Assembly (NCBI GenBank): GCA_017936885.1
Contig: JAGBEO010000029.1
Location: 26,344 to 90,343, forward strand
From: Lachnospiraceae bacterium
GTDB lineage: Bacteria; Bacillota; Clostridia; Lachnospirales; Lachnospiraceae
Direction of reading: 5' to 3'
Length of the DNA stretch: 64,000 nucleotides
Made by a program: the position numbers and the translations under genes. The stretch's first letter is position 1; the number at the start of each line of letters is the position of its first letter. The notes beneath the pieces are model-generated. The model worked only from the letters and a program-made list of their open reading frames with translations, searched no databases and was not told the origin of the DNA. Shown in pieces: positions 8,471-17,478 of this stretch.

Positions 8471-9490
8471 TCATAACGTCTCATTTAGCCTTTTAAGCAC
8501 ATAATCTGCAAATTCCTTTGTGAGTTGGAACGGACTTCCATAACTGATGGCATTCAAATTGTCCTTGCCTCGCATGGTCACATGATCTTCTTCATGCAGA
8601 CGGTGTATTATAAAATCCTCCGGCAATTCTAATGTTTTTATTTCTTCCTGCCACCATTTCTTACTAAAATCCGGTGTCAGACAACGAAGCATATATTTAT
8701 ATGGCCATTTATCCCATGTATCTTCTGTATATTCCTCAGGTATATCTTCGAGTACCATATAAATTCCAACTACTAAGCCATGCTCTTTGGCATGAATCAC
8801 CATAACATCACCTTTATGATATGTGGCTTTTTTGAATCCAAGCTTCACATCATCCACAAATGGCTTCTTAGGATGAGGCTTTCCATCTCTCCCGATTGTC
8901 TTAAGAAAGTACCTTGTTTCCTTTGTCTTTTCAGACCGCACAAACTTTGCAGATTTAAATGACGGTTTTTCTTGCTTTGGATGCTTCTTCTTAAACTCCT
9001 GTGCCTTCCCATAAAGGTAAGACAGATATGCCGCTGAAAGTGTATGTGCAACATTGTTTCTCACATTCTTAAGCATTTCATTTTGGAGAATTTCATCCTC
9101 TATTAAAATGCCGTACTCAATATTCTTAGTAAGTCCCTTTGTTGTAAAATTCGCTGAGGCGGTGACAAATCCTGTTGCCTTTTCTCCTTTATAAAAGAGA
9201 TAAACTTTCCCGTGTAACCCGTCGTCATAAAACATACTAAGAGAAATGCTTTCCTTCTCGCAGTACTTCTGGAGCCTTGATAAAGCCTCTATGATTTCTA
9301 CGCCCATTTCAAAGCCATCAATGTTTGTGTACACATAAAGATTCTTTATGGTTGGCATTTCCTCAATGATCTTCTCTATATCAGGAGCCAAGAAAGGTGA
9401 TACCAGATAAAATGTATCTGACTTTTCAGCCAATGCTAAAAGTTCCTCTTTATGATTAAAGCCACCATTCCATGTAATTTCCACATTCAT
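8471..9490 (-). CDS. Phospholipase D-fold nuclease-like protein
   Basis: The 339-residue protein carries one HKD-type half-site: LHGKVYLFY near residues 88-96 followed by TASANFTTKGL near 110-120. This is the arrangement of PLD-superfamily nucleases such as BfiI and NgoFVII, which use a His-Lys-Asn/Asp site from two subunits and need no metal. The first 85 residues, with FYLVSPFLAPDIEK, fit the start of the PLD fold. The C-terminal 150 residues are not recognised and may bind nucleic acid. There is only one HKD copy, so a dimer would be needed. It lies 12 bases downstream of the nitroreductase-like gene in a defence cluster, which supports a restriction role over lipid hydrolysis. Confidence 0.75.
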   Translation of the reverse strand: MNVEITWNGGFNHKEELLALAEKSDTFYLVSPFLAPDIEKIIEEMPTIKNLYVYTNIDGFEMGVEIIEALSRLQKYCEKESISLSMFYDDGLHGKVYLFYKGEKATGFVTASANFTTKGLTKNIEYGILIEDEILQNEMLKNVRNNVAHTLSAAYLSYLYGKAQEFKKKHPKQEKPSFKSAKFVRSEKTKETRYFLKTIGRDGKPHPKKPFVDDVKLGFKKATYHKGDVMVIHAKEHGLVVGIYMVLEDIPEEYTEDTWDKWPYKYMLRCLTPDFSKKWWQEEIKTLELPEDFIIHRLHEEDHVTMRGKDNLNAISYGSPFQLTKEFADYVLKRLNETL

Positions 9491-9502
9491 ACCATCACAT
9501 CC

Positions 9503-10162
9503 TTAAATCGGAAAGCTTTTCTCTGCTCCTATTTCAAAATGACATCTTACAATTCCGAGATCTACCTGGCTAAATATGCCGCCCTTATCCACGAAATCCA
9601 CACTTTCATCCTCATTTAGTCGGATTGTAAACTTCTGCTGGTTGATAGCGGTAGGTGCTAAAAGTGCCATATCAACACCCTTATTAAACCAATAGGGCCT
9701 ATCACCCTTTGCTTCAATTACCTGCTCAGGACTCTTTGACTTATGGGGCTTACCCTTATCTTTCCCATATCCTACGGCAATGCTGATTACAAGCTTTTCG
9801 CCAGCTCCAACCTCAGCACCAATATTTTTTTCATTAAAGGTTCCAGCCCAACAGGTATTAAGCCCAAGTTCCTGTATGAAAAGCACAAGCTTTTCTCCAT
9901 AGTAACCGACTCTCTGCTCCAAAGTTTCATCATCGATTCCTACACAGGCAATAACACTCGGTGCAGATCCAAGCCCTGCAACTTTGTTAAAGAGCTTATT
10001 ATAGGTCTTTCCGGCATCCTCCATAAATTGCAAATGAAGATTCCCTTCCTTGTTAAGCTCTTCAATCTTAGCTCTGATCTTTTCGACCTTATCAGCTTCA
10101 ATCTTTTTTGCTTCATAATTTCTTACGGAATGTCTTTCTTTGATTGCATCTATCTCACTCAT
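9503..10162 (-). CDS. Nitroreductase-family flavoprotein
   Basis: The N-terminus IKERHSVRNYEAKKI is the standard FMN-binding start of nitroreductases. Further on, GLNTCWAGTFNEK (about 102-114) and LAPTAINQQKF (about 184-194) match the TM1586-type branch. Family members use FMN and NAD(P)H to reduce nitro groups or quinones. The substrate here is unknown. ATG 10162 overlaps the stop of the regulator upstream as TAATG. It is unusual to find such an enzyme between a regulator and a PLD nuclease; it may be an ordinary metabolic passenger or a redox partner. Confidence 0.85.
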   Translation of the reverse strand: MSEIDAIKERHSVRNYEAKKIEADKVEKIRAKIEELNKEGNLHLQFMEDAGKTYNKLFNKVAGLGSAPSVIACVGIDDETLEQRVGYYGEKLVLFIQELGLNTCWAGTFNEKNIGAEVGAGEKLVISIAVGYGKDKGKPHKSKSPEQVIEAKGDRPYWFNKGVDMALLAPTAINQQKFTIRLNEDESVDFVDKGGIFSQVDLGIVRCHFEIGAEKSFPI

Positions 10163-10869
10163 TAGTTCTCTCCTATGGCAAATGGACGTATATTGTCCTC
10201 ATTTTTTATCGTAATATCCGTACTGATACTGGTCTTTATGCTGACTTCATCTATAATTTCCTGCCCAAGTACCCTGACTACAGATATGTACAGGGAGATT
10301 AGCGGAAGCTCGATAGCTTTTAATGTTTCGAAGATACCTGCATCATCTGTTACAAAGCTTACCTTGCTGCCGGGTGTGAACTTCGGCTGGTTCATGATGA
10401 TGCTCTGGATCTCATCCTTTGTGATATTCGCCTTTGTTACAGGCACAAAGAACCACTTATTTACTTCATTTCTTTCTATGATGATCTCAAAAGGCTCGTT
10501 ATCCTTATATCCCTTGGACTCGATTTTCCAATCATAGCTGCTGTTTGCCATGCCAAGAAACACAGGATGGAAGAAATCCTTCCTGGCTGCACCAACAGGT
10601 CTATCATCCTTATACTTTTCAGCATCATAACCTGCGGCAGTAAGGAGCTCTTCATAGCTTACCGTCTTTGTAGCAACAGCAATCTTCTTAATGGTTCCGA
10701 TAGTCGGAGCATCTGAAAGCTTCCCGTTAGCGTACTTATTAAGGTAGGCATATGAAAGCCCGGTATCCTGACAAAACTCAGCCTGGCTCCTATCGCCCCT
10801 TGCCTTTATGATTACTTCTTTAAAAACTTCTTTATCAAATGGAAAATCTGTCAGTTCTTTTCTACGCAT
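10162..10869 (-). CDS. XRE-family transcriptional regulator
   Basis: Residues about 14-75 form a Cro/C1-type helix-turn-helix, with RSQAEFCQDTGLSYAYLNKY as the recognition region. The remaining 150 residues are a ligand or oligomerisation domain I do not recognise; no Ser-Lys protease pair of LexA or CI type is evident. ATG 10869 with an AGAGGA site is preferred over the TTG one codon earlier. It is divergent from the recombinase module, and the space between is packed with repeats, so it is the natural candidate to control both its own operon and the recombinases. Confidence 0.85.
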   Translation of the reverse strand: MRRKELTDFPFDKEVFKEVIIKARGDRSQAEFCQDTGLSYAYLNKYANGKLSDAPTIGTIKKIAVATKTVSYEELLTAAGYDAEKYKDDRPVGAARKDFFHPVFLGMANSSYDWKIESKGYKDNEPFEIIIERNEVNKWFFVPVTKANITKDEIQSIIMNQPKFTPGSKVSFVTDDAGIFETLKAIELPLISLYISVVRVLGQEIIDEVSIKTSISTDITIKNEDNIRPFAIGEN

Positions 10870-11023
10870 CAAATATTCCTCTTAAAAATAAGTACAATAG
10901 TACAGCGTTTATTCTAACATAAAACACACTATTTTTCCAGCTATTTATGTTCTATAAGCATCAGTTTACACATCTATTTAAGTTCTATTTAAGTTTTATT
11001 TTGTTATAAAACATATTTTTCTC

Positions 11024-11054
11024 TTGACATACTGTGTTCTATGTGTTTTATTAT
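11024..11054 (+). promoter_or_regulatory. Promoter for the recombinase module
   Basis: TTGACA lies at 11024-11029. A -10 is either TTTATT at 11047-11052 (17-base spacer) or TATTAT at 11049-11054 (19-base spacer). It points at the first recombinase gene, leaving a leader of about 130 bases. The perfect inverted repeat at 11035-11065 overlaps the spacer and -10, which would allow repression. Confidence 0.55.
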
Positions 11055-11065
11055 TGCATAGAACA
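11035..11065. repeat. Inverted repeat TGTTCTATG-13-CATAGAACA (candidate operator)
   Basis: Nine-base arms at 11035-11043 and 11057-11065 match perfectly around a 13-base spacer. Centre-to-centre distance is 22 bases, about two helical turns. It overlaps the recombinase promoter. A half-site copy occurs at 10948-10955. The XRE protein encoded next door is the obvious ligand, but this is inferred. Confidence 0.6.
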
Positions 11066-11189
11066 TATTTTATGTGTTTGAAGTTAAGTTTTATTATGGT
11101 TTTATACATTTTTACATAAAATTTGTATTCCCTGTTTCGGATTACGTGTTTTATGTCCCACATACCTTATGAAAGGAGGAAGCGAGTCT

Positions 11190-12296
11190 ATGAAATATAC
11201 TTCCGGCTCTGTCAAGAAAGGCAGACGAACATACTACTACATAAAAAATACCGAAACAGGACAGATCGAGCCCCAGTGCACCAAATACCTAAAACACAAG
11301 GTCATGCAAAACAGAGCTGCAAACACTGTGATCAGGATTGCAGGGATCCTTCCCTTTTATATGGATTTCTTAGCAGATAGGGATTTAACGCTTTCTTCTG
11401 TAGCTGCCATGAAATTTGCAGATCAGTCGGAGCACTTTTATGAGTTCCTTATGTATATAAAGTCCGGAGCCCACACCGGCTCCTACAAGGAAGTTAAGAA
11501 TAATACCGCAAACTCATACCTGCAGGCAGTATTCGGGCTATATTCATTCCTTCACAGAAATGGAGAGCTCCCGTACCTATCCGTCCTTGATGACAGAAAC
11601 TTCTCATACGTTACACCGGTCGGAACTGCGGTAAGCTCATCCTTTCTTACCTATGACGGGTACTTAAAGAAAAACGAACATACCGCCCGGATTGCTACAA
11701 AGGAAGACATTCAGAAAATCCTCTCTGCCTGCACCTGCAACAGAGACAAGCTCCTGATCATAATCATGGAAGAAACCGGGCTTCGAATCGGTGAGGCTCT
11801 TGGAATCAAATATACGGAAGACATTGATTTTGAAAGAAAAAGGATCTTTGTAAGATACCGTGATGCAAACTCCAACAGAGCCTTTGCCAAGAATGCAGAA
11901 GAAAGATTCATGAAGATATCAGATGCCACGTTTTCCTTGATAAATGTCTATTTATCTGAGAATGCTGAGCTTTTTGAAAAGACGGACTATCTATTTATAG
12001 TCCTTCATGGAGCTACAAGGGGTAAGCCCCTTACTGCAAACACCTTTTATTCGACCTTGGAAAATATCGGAAAGAAATGCGGTGTTAAGGTCACAAACCA
12101 CATGCTCCGCCACTACTTTGCCGATGAAAGACGCAAAGCCAACTGGCCAATCGTCGAAATCTCAAAGGCTTTAGGACACAAAAATATTGCTACGACTGAA
12201 AATTACCTGCATGTAACACCGCGTGAAATTGAGGATGCTCAGGACATCTACCTGAAAAATAACACATCAGGCGTTAATGTATCAGATTTCCTCTAA
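11190..12296 (+). CDS. tnpA: Tyrosine recombinase, Tn554 TnpA-like
   Basis: The 368-residue protein has an N-terminal SAM-like DNA-binding half and a C-terminal catalytic domain. It shows ETGLRIGEAL (first Arg), HMLRHYFAD (His-x-x-Arg), LGHKNIATTENYLH (third His and nucleophile Tyr), so all active-site residues are present. Tn554 TnpA is 361 residues, a close match. ATG 11190 is chosen because AAAGGAGG at 11172-11179 lies just before it; an in-frame ATG at 11169 lies before that site. It is the first of four tightly ordered genes that together should cut and rejoin the element ends. Confidence 0.88.
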   Translation: MKYTSGSVKKGRRTYYYIKNTETGQIEPQCTKYLKHKVMQNRAANTVIRIAGILPFYMDFLADRDLTLSSVAAMKFADQSEHFYEFLMYIKSGAHTGSYKEVKNNTANSYLQAVFGLYSFLHRNGELPYLSVLDDRNFSYVTPVGTAVSSSFLTYDGYLKKNEHTARIATKEDIQKILSACTCNRDKLLIIIMEETGLRIGEALGIKYTEDIDFERKRIFVRYRDANSNRAFAKNAEERFMKISDATFSLINVYLSENAELFEKTDYLFIVLHGATRGKPLTANTFYSTLENIGKKCGVKVTNHMLRHYFADERRKANWPIVEISKALGHKNIATTENYLHVTPREIEDAQDIYLKNNTSGVNVSDFL

Positions 12297-12433
12297 GCCG
12301 ATCTTAACCTTTTTATTTGCCTTGTAAAGCCTTACGCACGCAGTCTTTACTTCTTGACAAGGCTCCTAAAAAGGGGTTCTGGCACCTAAGAGGAAAATGG
12401 ATAAAAATACGTATTTATGGGAAAGGAGGCAGT

Positions 12434-14323
12434 ATGGCTGCTTTAAGAGTCTTAAGAAGTGAAAATAGTCTATATGAAGAGCTCATACTCTCGCCTTCTA
12501 TTCTTGGAAAGCGGGTTGATTTCCTATACGACTTTTTATCATCACGCGGAATATCTTCTCTATCAGAAGTAACTGTCGATACCCTAAAGGCTTTTATATC
12601 CCACTCGCGCCAGGAATTTGCTTTCTCCCCAAAACAGTTTTCAGCCTACAAGGGAGACCTTGAAACTATCTGCTTTACTTACCTTAAAAGCGCAGGACAT
12701 CCTTTTACTTCTCTTTCCTATGCTGAAAACGCTATCGGAAGAAAGGCACTTACTTTTCTTTATGCCCTTGGGATTACTTCTCTTTCTGAGATTACTGCTG
12801 ATACAAGAAAAGCATATGAGGAATACCTTGAATTATCAGTTCCTTCAAAGGTAATCGAATATATCAAATACCTTGACCGAATGGTCTTATCTGAAATCGA
12901 AAAGATTACTTTTGTAAGAGTGCCCGCCTATGAAAACAGGCTGTTTTACCTTGTTTACTATCCTGACATAAAGATTGCAAAGAGGTTCTACTACACAGCA
13001 CGCAAGGAATTTTTATTCTTTGACTTTTCCCTGCCTGCACCCATCCTTATGAAAAAGCAGATCTTTCGGATTCTTTTATCAGATCTGTCTGAAATAGAAA
13101 ACCGCAAGAATCACTACATGGTTCAGCACTTTATAACTCCGCTCTACTATCTGTATGACTTTTGCGTAAAGAATCAGATCCCGGACTTAAAGCAGATAAC
13201 TTTAGCAGAAGAGAATGCTTTCTATGAATACCTTGATACAAACATGGATGCTATCTCTAAAAATGCTCCGCAGGTTCTTTATCGGGCAAGGAGATTTCTG
13301 TTTTTATCAGACAAAAAGCCTGACTTTTCTGCGACCTGCTGGTTTTTAGAAAGATTCACCTTATCTGACAGAAAGAATCCTACAAGAGGGATCGAGTGCT
13401 TTACTTTCGGGGATATATCAGAGGATAACCGCACCTATTTTCAGCACTACATGAAATACCTGCTTGTGTTATCCCCAAAATACTCCCTGCAATCCTTACA
13501 CGAAAAGTACTACGGAGCAAAGGAGTTCATTAGATTTATAGAAAATCGGCATTCCACGCTTTCAGAACTGTCCTATTCAGACATTGAAAGCTTTATTGAA
13601 TACAAGGACCAAAAAGAAGTAAGACCGGAAACCTATAACAGGACGCTTACCATGCTCTCCTTTTTCCTTACAGCTTTATCTGTCAGAGAAAACCTGCTTG
13701 TGCCGTCCTTTCCTTTTGACTACTTCTACAAAAAGGCTGCTTATCTGCATCATGACAGGTCGGTTCCGGAAGATACCATAGACAAGATCTTTACAGTGCT
13801 CTCAGACTTCCCCGAAACCCTTGGACTTATGTATTTAACTCTTTATTCCACAGGGCTTCGCATCAATGAAGTCTGTTCACTACGAAAGGATGCACTCTTT
13901 TCTGACGGAAGCACCAACTGGCTTTCCATTTACCAGTACAAGTTACGCTCAGAAAAACAGATCCCGATCCCTTCAGAAGTATCAAGGCTATTAAAAAAGC
14001 ACATAGCTTCTGATGAAACCGGATCCATCTACATCTTCCCATCCTGCAAGGATAAGGACAAGCCATACCAGGCAGCTACCTTTGTAAAGCAGATGCAAAA
14101 ACAGCTCCTTCTATATGAGGAAACACGGGATATAAACTTTAAATCCCATGACTATCGACACACCATCGCAACAGACCTTCATATGTCGGGAGCTGCCATC
14201 GGAACAACAAGAGCCTTCCTTGGTCATACAAGGGATGACATGACAAAGCAATATATTGACCACCTGCCAGGTCACATAGACCTTCTGCAGGACGAATATT
14301 TTAAGGAGAACAATCTTTCATGA
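12434..14323 (+). CDS. tnpB: Large tyrosine recombinase, Tn554 TnpB-like
   Basis: Starting at ATG 12434, after AAAGGAGG at 12422-12429, the protein is 629 residues, almost the length of Tn554 TnpB (630). The long N-terminal part is diverse. The catalytic domain is at about 480-620 with STGLRINEVC, HDYRHTIAT and LGHTRDDMTKQYIDH, so the active site is intact. The in-frame ATG at 12317 would add 39 residues without a ribosome site. Its stop overlaps the next start as ATGA, so the two recombinases are probably made in fixed ratio. Confidence 0.87.
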   Translation: MAALRVLRSENSLYEELILSPSILGKRVDFLYDFLSSRGISSLSEVTVDTLKAFISHSRQEFAFSPKQFSAYKGDLETICFTYLKSAGHPFTSLSYAENAIGRKALTFLYALGITSLSEITADTRKAYEEYLELSVPSKVIEYIKYLDRMVLSEIEKITFVRVPAYENRLFYLVYYPDIKIAKRFYYTARKEFLFFDFSLPAPILMKKQIFRILLSDLSEIENRKNHYMVQHFITPLYYLYDFCVKNQIPDLKQITLAEENAFYEYLDTNMDAISKNAPQVLYRARRFLFLSDKKPDFSATCWFLERFTLSDRKNPTRGIECFTFGDISEDNRTYFQHYMKYLLVLSPKYSLQSLHEKYYGAKEFIRFIENRHSTLSELSYSDIESFIEYKDQKEVRPETYNRTLTMLSFFLTALSVRENLLVPSFPFDYFYKKAAYLHHDRSVPEDTIDKIFTVLSDFPETLGLMYLTLYSTGLRINEVCSLRKDALFSDGSTNWLSIYQYKLRSEKQIPIPSEVSRLLKKHIASDETGSIYIFPSCKDKDKPYQAATFVKQMQKQLLLYEETRDINFKSHDYRHTIATDLHMSGAAIGTTRAFLGHTRDDMTKQYIDHLPGHIDLLQDEYFKENNLS

Positions 14324-15807
14324 AGCTATACTTTGGGGATCTTCCCTGCTATCAGAACTTAACACTTGATGTAATGCTAAGACCAAGCTACGAACCCGAC
14401 GCATCATTTGACTTATCCAGGATGCCAAATGAATCCCTAAGACAGGCCTTTGCTGCATTCATCTTTGACAGGGCAAGCTCGCTTTCCTATTCATCCCTTC
14501 GAAGTGAAGCAACTCACTTCCATAATTTTGCCCGTTTTATAAGTGATGCCTACCCCAACCTTCAAAGCATCACAGACATACCTTTTAATGACATGGAAAA
14601 GGAGCTGAAAAAATACCTGATAAAGCAGGGAAAGCCTCTTGTTACAAATAAGAAAAAGCGTGACCGAAAACTTCAAGGCTCGCAAAGGCACCCTGATCTT
14701 TTATACCTTCGCACAGTTTATGACTACTTTTTACCGGACGATCCAAAAGACTTTGACAAGGATAGGGATATCTGGAGGTTAGAATCAATGCCCTTTATGC
14801 TTAGAGCTTCTCCAATCGGCTGTGACACAAGAGTTAATTTTACAAAGATAAGGCAGGATGAGATTAAGCATGAAGTTAAGGAAGGGGCTCTCTACCACTT
14901 AAAGCGCCTTGCCGTAAGGACAGTGATACAGGAAGTTACAGCCATAAATAACCTATCGGAGTTTTTGGATAAAAACTACCCGGATATAAAATCGCTTAAG
15001 GACTTTAACAGGGCTCTTCTTGAAGAATACCTGTCCTACCTCTACCTCGAATGCAACAGAAGAAAAGACTATCGAGGCGAGCTTAGTAACCTAAAGAGCC
15101 TCCTTAACATCATTGGAAAGCTCCTTGGATACGACAATCTTCGGGGAATCTTTTTAAAAAGTGACTTTCAAAAGCATAAGCGCACCATCTATAAAAGTTA
15201 CTCGGATGAAGACATAAAGGCTCTTCACCTTGGATACAAGCTCCTTGATAAGCAGACTGCAAGGCTTCTTTTGATACATGAACTTTTAGGGCTTCGCATC
15301 TCAGATACCATGACCATCAAGATAGAGGATGTCTTTCTTGGTGACGACCCCTATGTTAGGATCTCTCAGTCAAAGACCGGAAATGGCTACAACAAGAAAT
15401 TAAATGCTGAACTAGCCGCCCTCTTTCGTGCCTGTATTGAAGAGACAACAGAAAAATATGGATCCTGCGAATACATCTTTGTATCAGATAAGGACCCTAC
15501 AAAGCCCATGAAGTATACAACGCTTCGCTATAGACTCTCTTCCATGATAAACACGCTTGATCTTCGGGATTCAAACGGAAATCCCCTAACTCCAAGCACA
15601 CACCTATTCAGGCACACCTATGGCAAAAAGCTCTGTGACCTCTTAAATGATGATGCCACAATAGCAGCACTTCTTGGGCATAAGTCCATAAGCAGCGTGG
15701 CATATTACAGGCAGATGAGCCCGAAGGTACTTGCAGAAAGCACAAAACCGGTAATTGATGCACGTAACGAAAAGATAAAGAAATTCAAGAAAGGATGGAT
15801 GGAATAA
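14320..15807 (+). CDS. Third tyrosine recombinase of the module
   Basis: The 495-residue protein has a catalytic domain at about 320-475 with LLGLRISDTM, HLFRHTYGK and LGHKSISSVAYYRQ; all residues of the Arg-His-Arg-His-Tyr set are visible. Classical Tn554 has only two recombinases plus TnpC. Three in tandem resemble the recombinase-in-trio arrangement, but the sizes and the TnpC-like gene that follows fit a Tn554-derived branch. The start overlaps tnpB by four bases and the stop overlaps the next start as TAATG. Confidence 0.87.
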   Translation: MKLYFGDLPCYQNLTLDVMLRPSYEPDASFDLSRMPNESLRQAFAAFIFDRASSLSYSSLRSEATHFHNFARFISDAYPNLQSITDIPFNDMEKELKKYLIKQGKPLVTNKKKRDRKLQGSQRHPDLLYLRTVYDYFLPDDPKDFDKDRDIWRLESMPFMLRASPIGCDTRVNFTKIRQDEIKHEVKEGALYHLKRLAVRTVIQEVTAINNLSEFLDKNYPDIKSLKDFNRALLEEYLSYLYLECNRRKDYRGELSNLKSLLNIIGKLLGYDNLRGIFLKSDFQKHKRTIYKSYSDEDIKALHLGYKLLDKQTARLLLIHELLGLRISDTMTIKIEDVFLGDDPYVRISQSKTGNGYNKKLNAELAALFRACIEETTEKYGSCEYIFVSDKDPTKPMKYTTLRYRLSSMINTLDLRDSNGNPLTPSTHLFRHTYGKKLCDLLNDDATIAALLGHKSISSVAYYRQMSPKVLAESTKPVIDARNEKIKKFKKGWME

Positions 15808-16199
15808 TGAACAACTACGACAACATGCTTCTTTCCAACAGGAAAGTCAGCGAAGAAAAAAAGATCCTTGCGATTGATACAATCCGTCGCATGGTAAAAG
15901 CAAACGAACATATCTCTATCGTGGAACTAACTAAATTAACAGGGCTCTCCCGCTCATTCTTTTATAAAAACGAGCAGGTAAACGCTGAGCTTATGAAAGC
16001 GCTAAAGTCCCAGGAGGGAAAGGTCCTTACTTCCCGTAGGGATAAGACCTTAAATGAAGCCCTTAAAGAAACCGTAAGGCTCCAAAAAGAAGAGATTGAC
16101 CGCCTGCGCATGGAAAAAAGCCAGCTTACCTTTGCTCTTAAAAGGCTTCAGGACGAGAAACAAAACGATGTTGATTTTGCACTTATTGAAAAACTTTAA
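15807..16199 (+). CDS. tnpC: TnpC-like small coiled-coil protein (DUF6262-type)
   Basis: The product has about 130 residues: an N-terminal helical segment with ELTKLTGLSRSFFYKN, which looks like a helix-turn-helix, then a coiled coil at about 75-120 rich in Glu, Lys, Arg and Leu. Tn554 TnpC is 125 residues and influences orientation and frequency of transposition; the same role is inferred. ATG 15807 overlaps the upstream stop and has an AAAGGATGG site; an in-frame ATG at 15795 falls within that site and is less likely. Confidence 0.8.
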   Translation: MNNYDNMLLSNRKVSEEKKILAIDTIRRMVKANEHISIVELTKLTGLSRSFFYKNEQVNAELMKALKSQEGKVLTSRRDKTLNEALKETVRLQKEEIDRLRMEKSQLTFALKRLQDEKQNDVDFALIEKL

Positions 16200-16221
16200 T
16201 TTACAAGGAGGATTTTAAACT

Positions 16222-17127
16222 ATGGCAGCATATGTAATCGGAGTAGATGTAGGATACGGAAATACCAAGACATCACACAACTGTTTTTCTTCAGGAGTAA
16301 AGAAGCTCCCTGGGAAACCGCCCCTTGCTACAAGGGTAATCGAAACCACAGAAGGCTTTTATGCCATTGGGAACGGCAAAGTATCCGTCCAGAAATCAAA
16401 GACCGAGGATGAAAACATGAGAGTCCTTACAATGGCAGCTATCGCTGAGGAACTTAAAAAGACCGGCACCACTGTTGCAGACGTACATCTTGGTGTGGGC
16501 GTTCCCCTTACCCGTATGGGTGCAGAGAAAAAAGACTTTATGGAATACTACACCAAAAACCGCCGCCTTATTTTCAAATACGAAGATGTACAGTACTCTG
16601 TGACACTTCTTTCCGTTGATGTATTCCCTCAAGGATATGCCGGGATTGTTTCTTTCATGAAAGACTTCCACAAATCAGCCCTTGTCATTGATATCGGCTC
16701 TTGGACAGTGGATATCCTTCCTTTAACAGAGTTTATCCCTGATCAGACAAGATGTAAGTCACTTCCACTTGGTACCATAACCTGCATGAATGATATCAAC
16801 GAAGCACTTCGCCAGAACCTCGGGCAGGAAGCTGATGAAACCACAATCAAGGAAGTCATGATCTACGGGACAAGCGATATCCCTAAAGACTACCTTGATA
16901 TCATAAAGACAGGTCTTACATCCTATGCTACAAACCTCATGGATCAGATCAGAGCCTTAAACTTTAACTCTGACCTTACCCAGTTTATCTTTATCGGAGG
17001 CGGCGCAACCATCATGAAGCACTTCCTCTCCGAGGCAGATAAGAAAAATGCCCTCATCCTTGATGATGTATCTATCAATGCCAAAGGATATGAGGAACTT
17101 ATCCGTCATAAGATGGGAGGCAGGTAA
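16222..17127 (+). CDS. ParM-like actin ATPase, plasmid-type partition protein
   Basis: The 301-residue protein has actin-fold signatures: GVDVGYGNTKT (phosphate 1) at the start, VIDIGSWTVDIL (phosphate 2) near 150-161, and FIGGGATIMKHF (adenosine) near 255-266. Bacterial actins of this type polymerise on ATP and push replicons apart with a small DNA-binding adaptor. A partner gene follows with a one-base stop/start overlap, completing the pair. Finding it right behind a transposon-like recombinase set is unusual. It suggests an extrachromosomal phase for the element or partition of its excised circle; no replication gene was seen in the window. An AAGGAGG site supports ATG 16222. Confidence 0.85.
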   Translation: MAAYVIGVDVGYGNTKTSHNCFSSGVKKLPGKPPLATRVIETTEGFYAIGNGKVSVQKSKTEDENMRVLTMAAIAEELKKTGTTVADVHLGVGVPLTRMGAEKKDFMEYYTKNRRLIFKYEDVQYSVTLLSVDVFPQGYAGIVSFMKDFHKSALVIDIGSWTVDILPLTEFIPDQTRCKSLPLGTITCMNDINEALRQNLGQEADETTIKEVMIYGTSDIPKDYLDIIKTGLTSYATNLMDQIRALNFNSDLTQFIFIGGGATIMKHFLSEADKKNALILDDVSINAKGYEELIRHKMGGR

Positions 17128-17435
17128 TGAACGTCAAAAGGAAGACCGTTCGTTTTCAAGACAATCTTTCAGATCTTGCTGCATACGATGCCATTACAGA
17201 CTATAAGAAATACGGCTACCGCTCCGAAAGCCACATGGTAATTGAAGCGGTACGCCGCCTTATAAATGAAGACCATGCACAAAATGATGCTGAGAAGTTG
17301 GCTGACCTTATAGCAGAAAGACTTTCCGGAAAGCTTACGCTATCTTCCCAAAACGCAGATGCCTCTCCAAAAGAGGATACAAAAACAGAAGAGGCCGCCT
17401 TTGATGCGGCTCTCTCATTCCTTGATAGTTTCTGA
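17127..17435 (+). CDS. Small ribbon-helix-helix-like partner of the ParM-type protein
   Basis: The 102-residue protein opens with a basic segment KRKTVRFQDNLSD followed by two helices (DAITDYKKYG, SHMVIEAVRRLI), the shape of a ribbon-helix-helix DNA-binding domain. An acidic, probably disordered tail follows. ParR/StbB adaptors have this layout: the domain binds centromere repeats and the tail contacts the actin filament. I found no obvious repeated centromere right beside the pair. The start overlaps the preceding stop (TAATG). Confidence 0.7.
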   Translation: MNVKRKTVRFQDNLSDLAAYDAITDYKKYGYRSESHMVIEAVRRLINEDHAQNDAEKLADLIAERLSGKLTLSSQNADASPKEDTKTEEAAFDAALSFLDSF

Positions 17436-17473
17436 AAAAAGCATGAGCCAGGAGAACAAGTCTCTTGGCTCAT
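17435..17473 (-). terminator. Intrinsic terminator between convergent genes (element hairpin 1)
   Basis: Thirteen-base arms at 17443-17455 and 17461-17473, ATGAGCCAGGAGA and TCTCTTGGCTCAT, pair with one G-U. On the minus strand the stem is followed by a T-run (A-run at 17435-17441 on the plus strand), so it ends MerR transcription; it may also slow plus-strand transcripts. Confidence 0.75.
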
Positions 17474-17478
17474 TTACA

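Larger units (their letters stand above)
10870..11189. promoter_or_regulatory. Divergent control region between the XRE gene and the recombinase module
   Basis: This 320-base AT-rich gap holds no gene. It contains ACATAAAACACA at 10917-10928, a near copy of the reverse complement at 11145-11156, TGTTCTAT-type words at 10948-10955 and 11035-11043, and ATAAAACATA at 11006-11015. The plus-strand promoter and the inverted repeat listed separately lie in its right half. Density of related words suggests multiple binding sites for a dimeric regulator or the recombinases. Confidence 0.6.
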
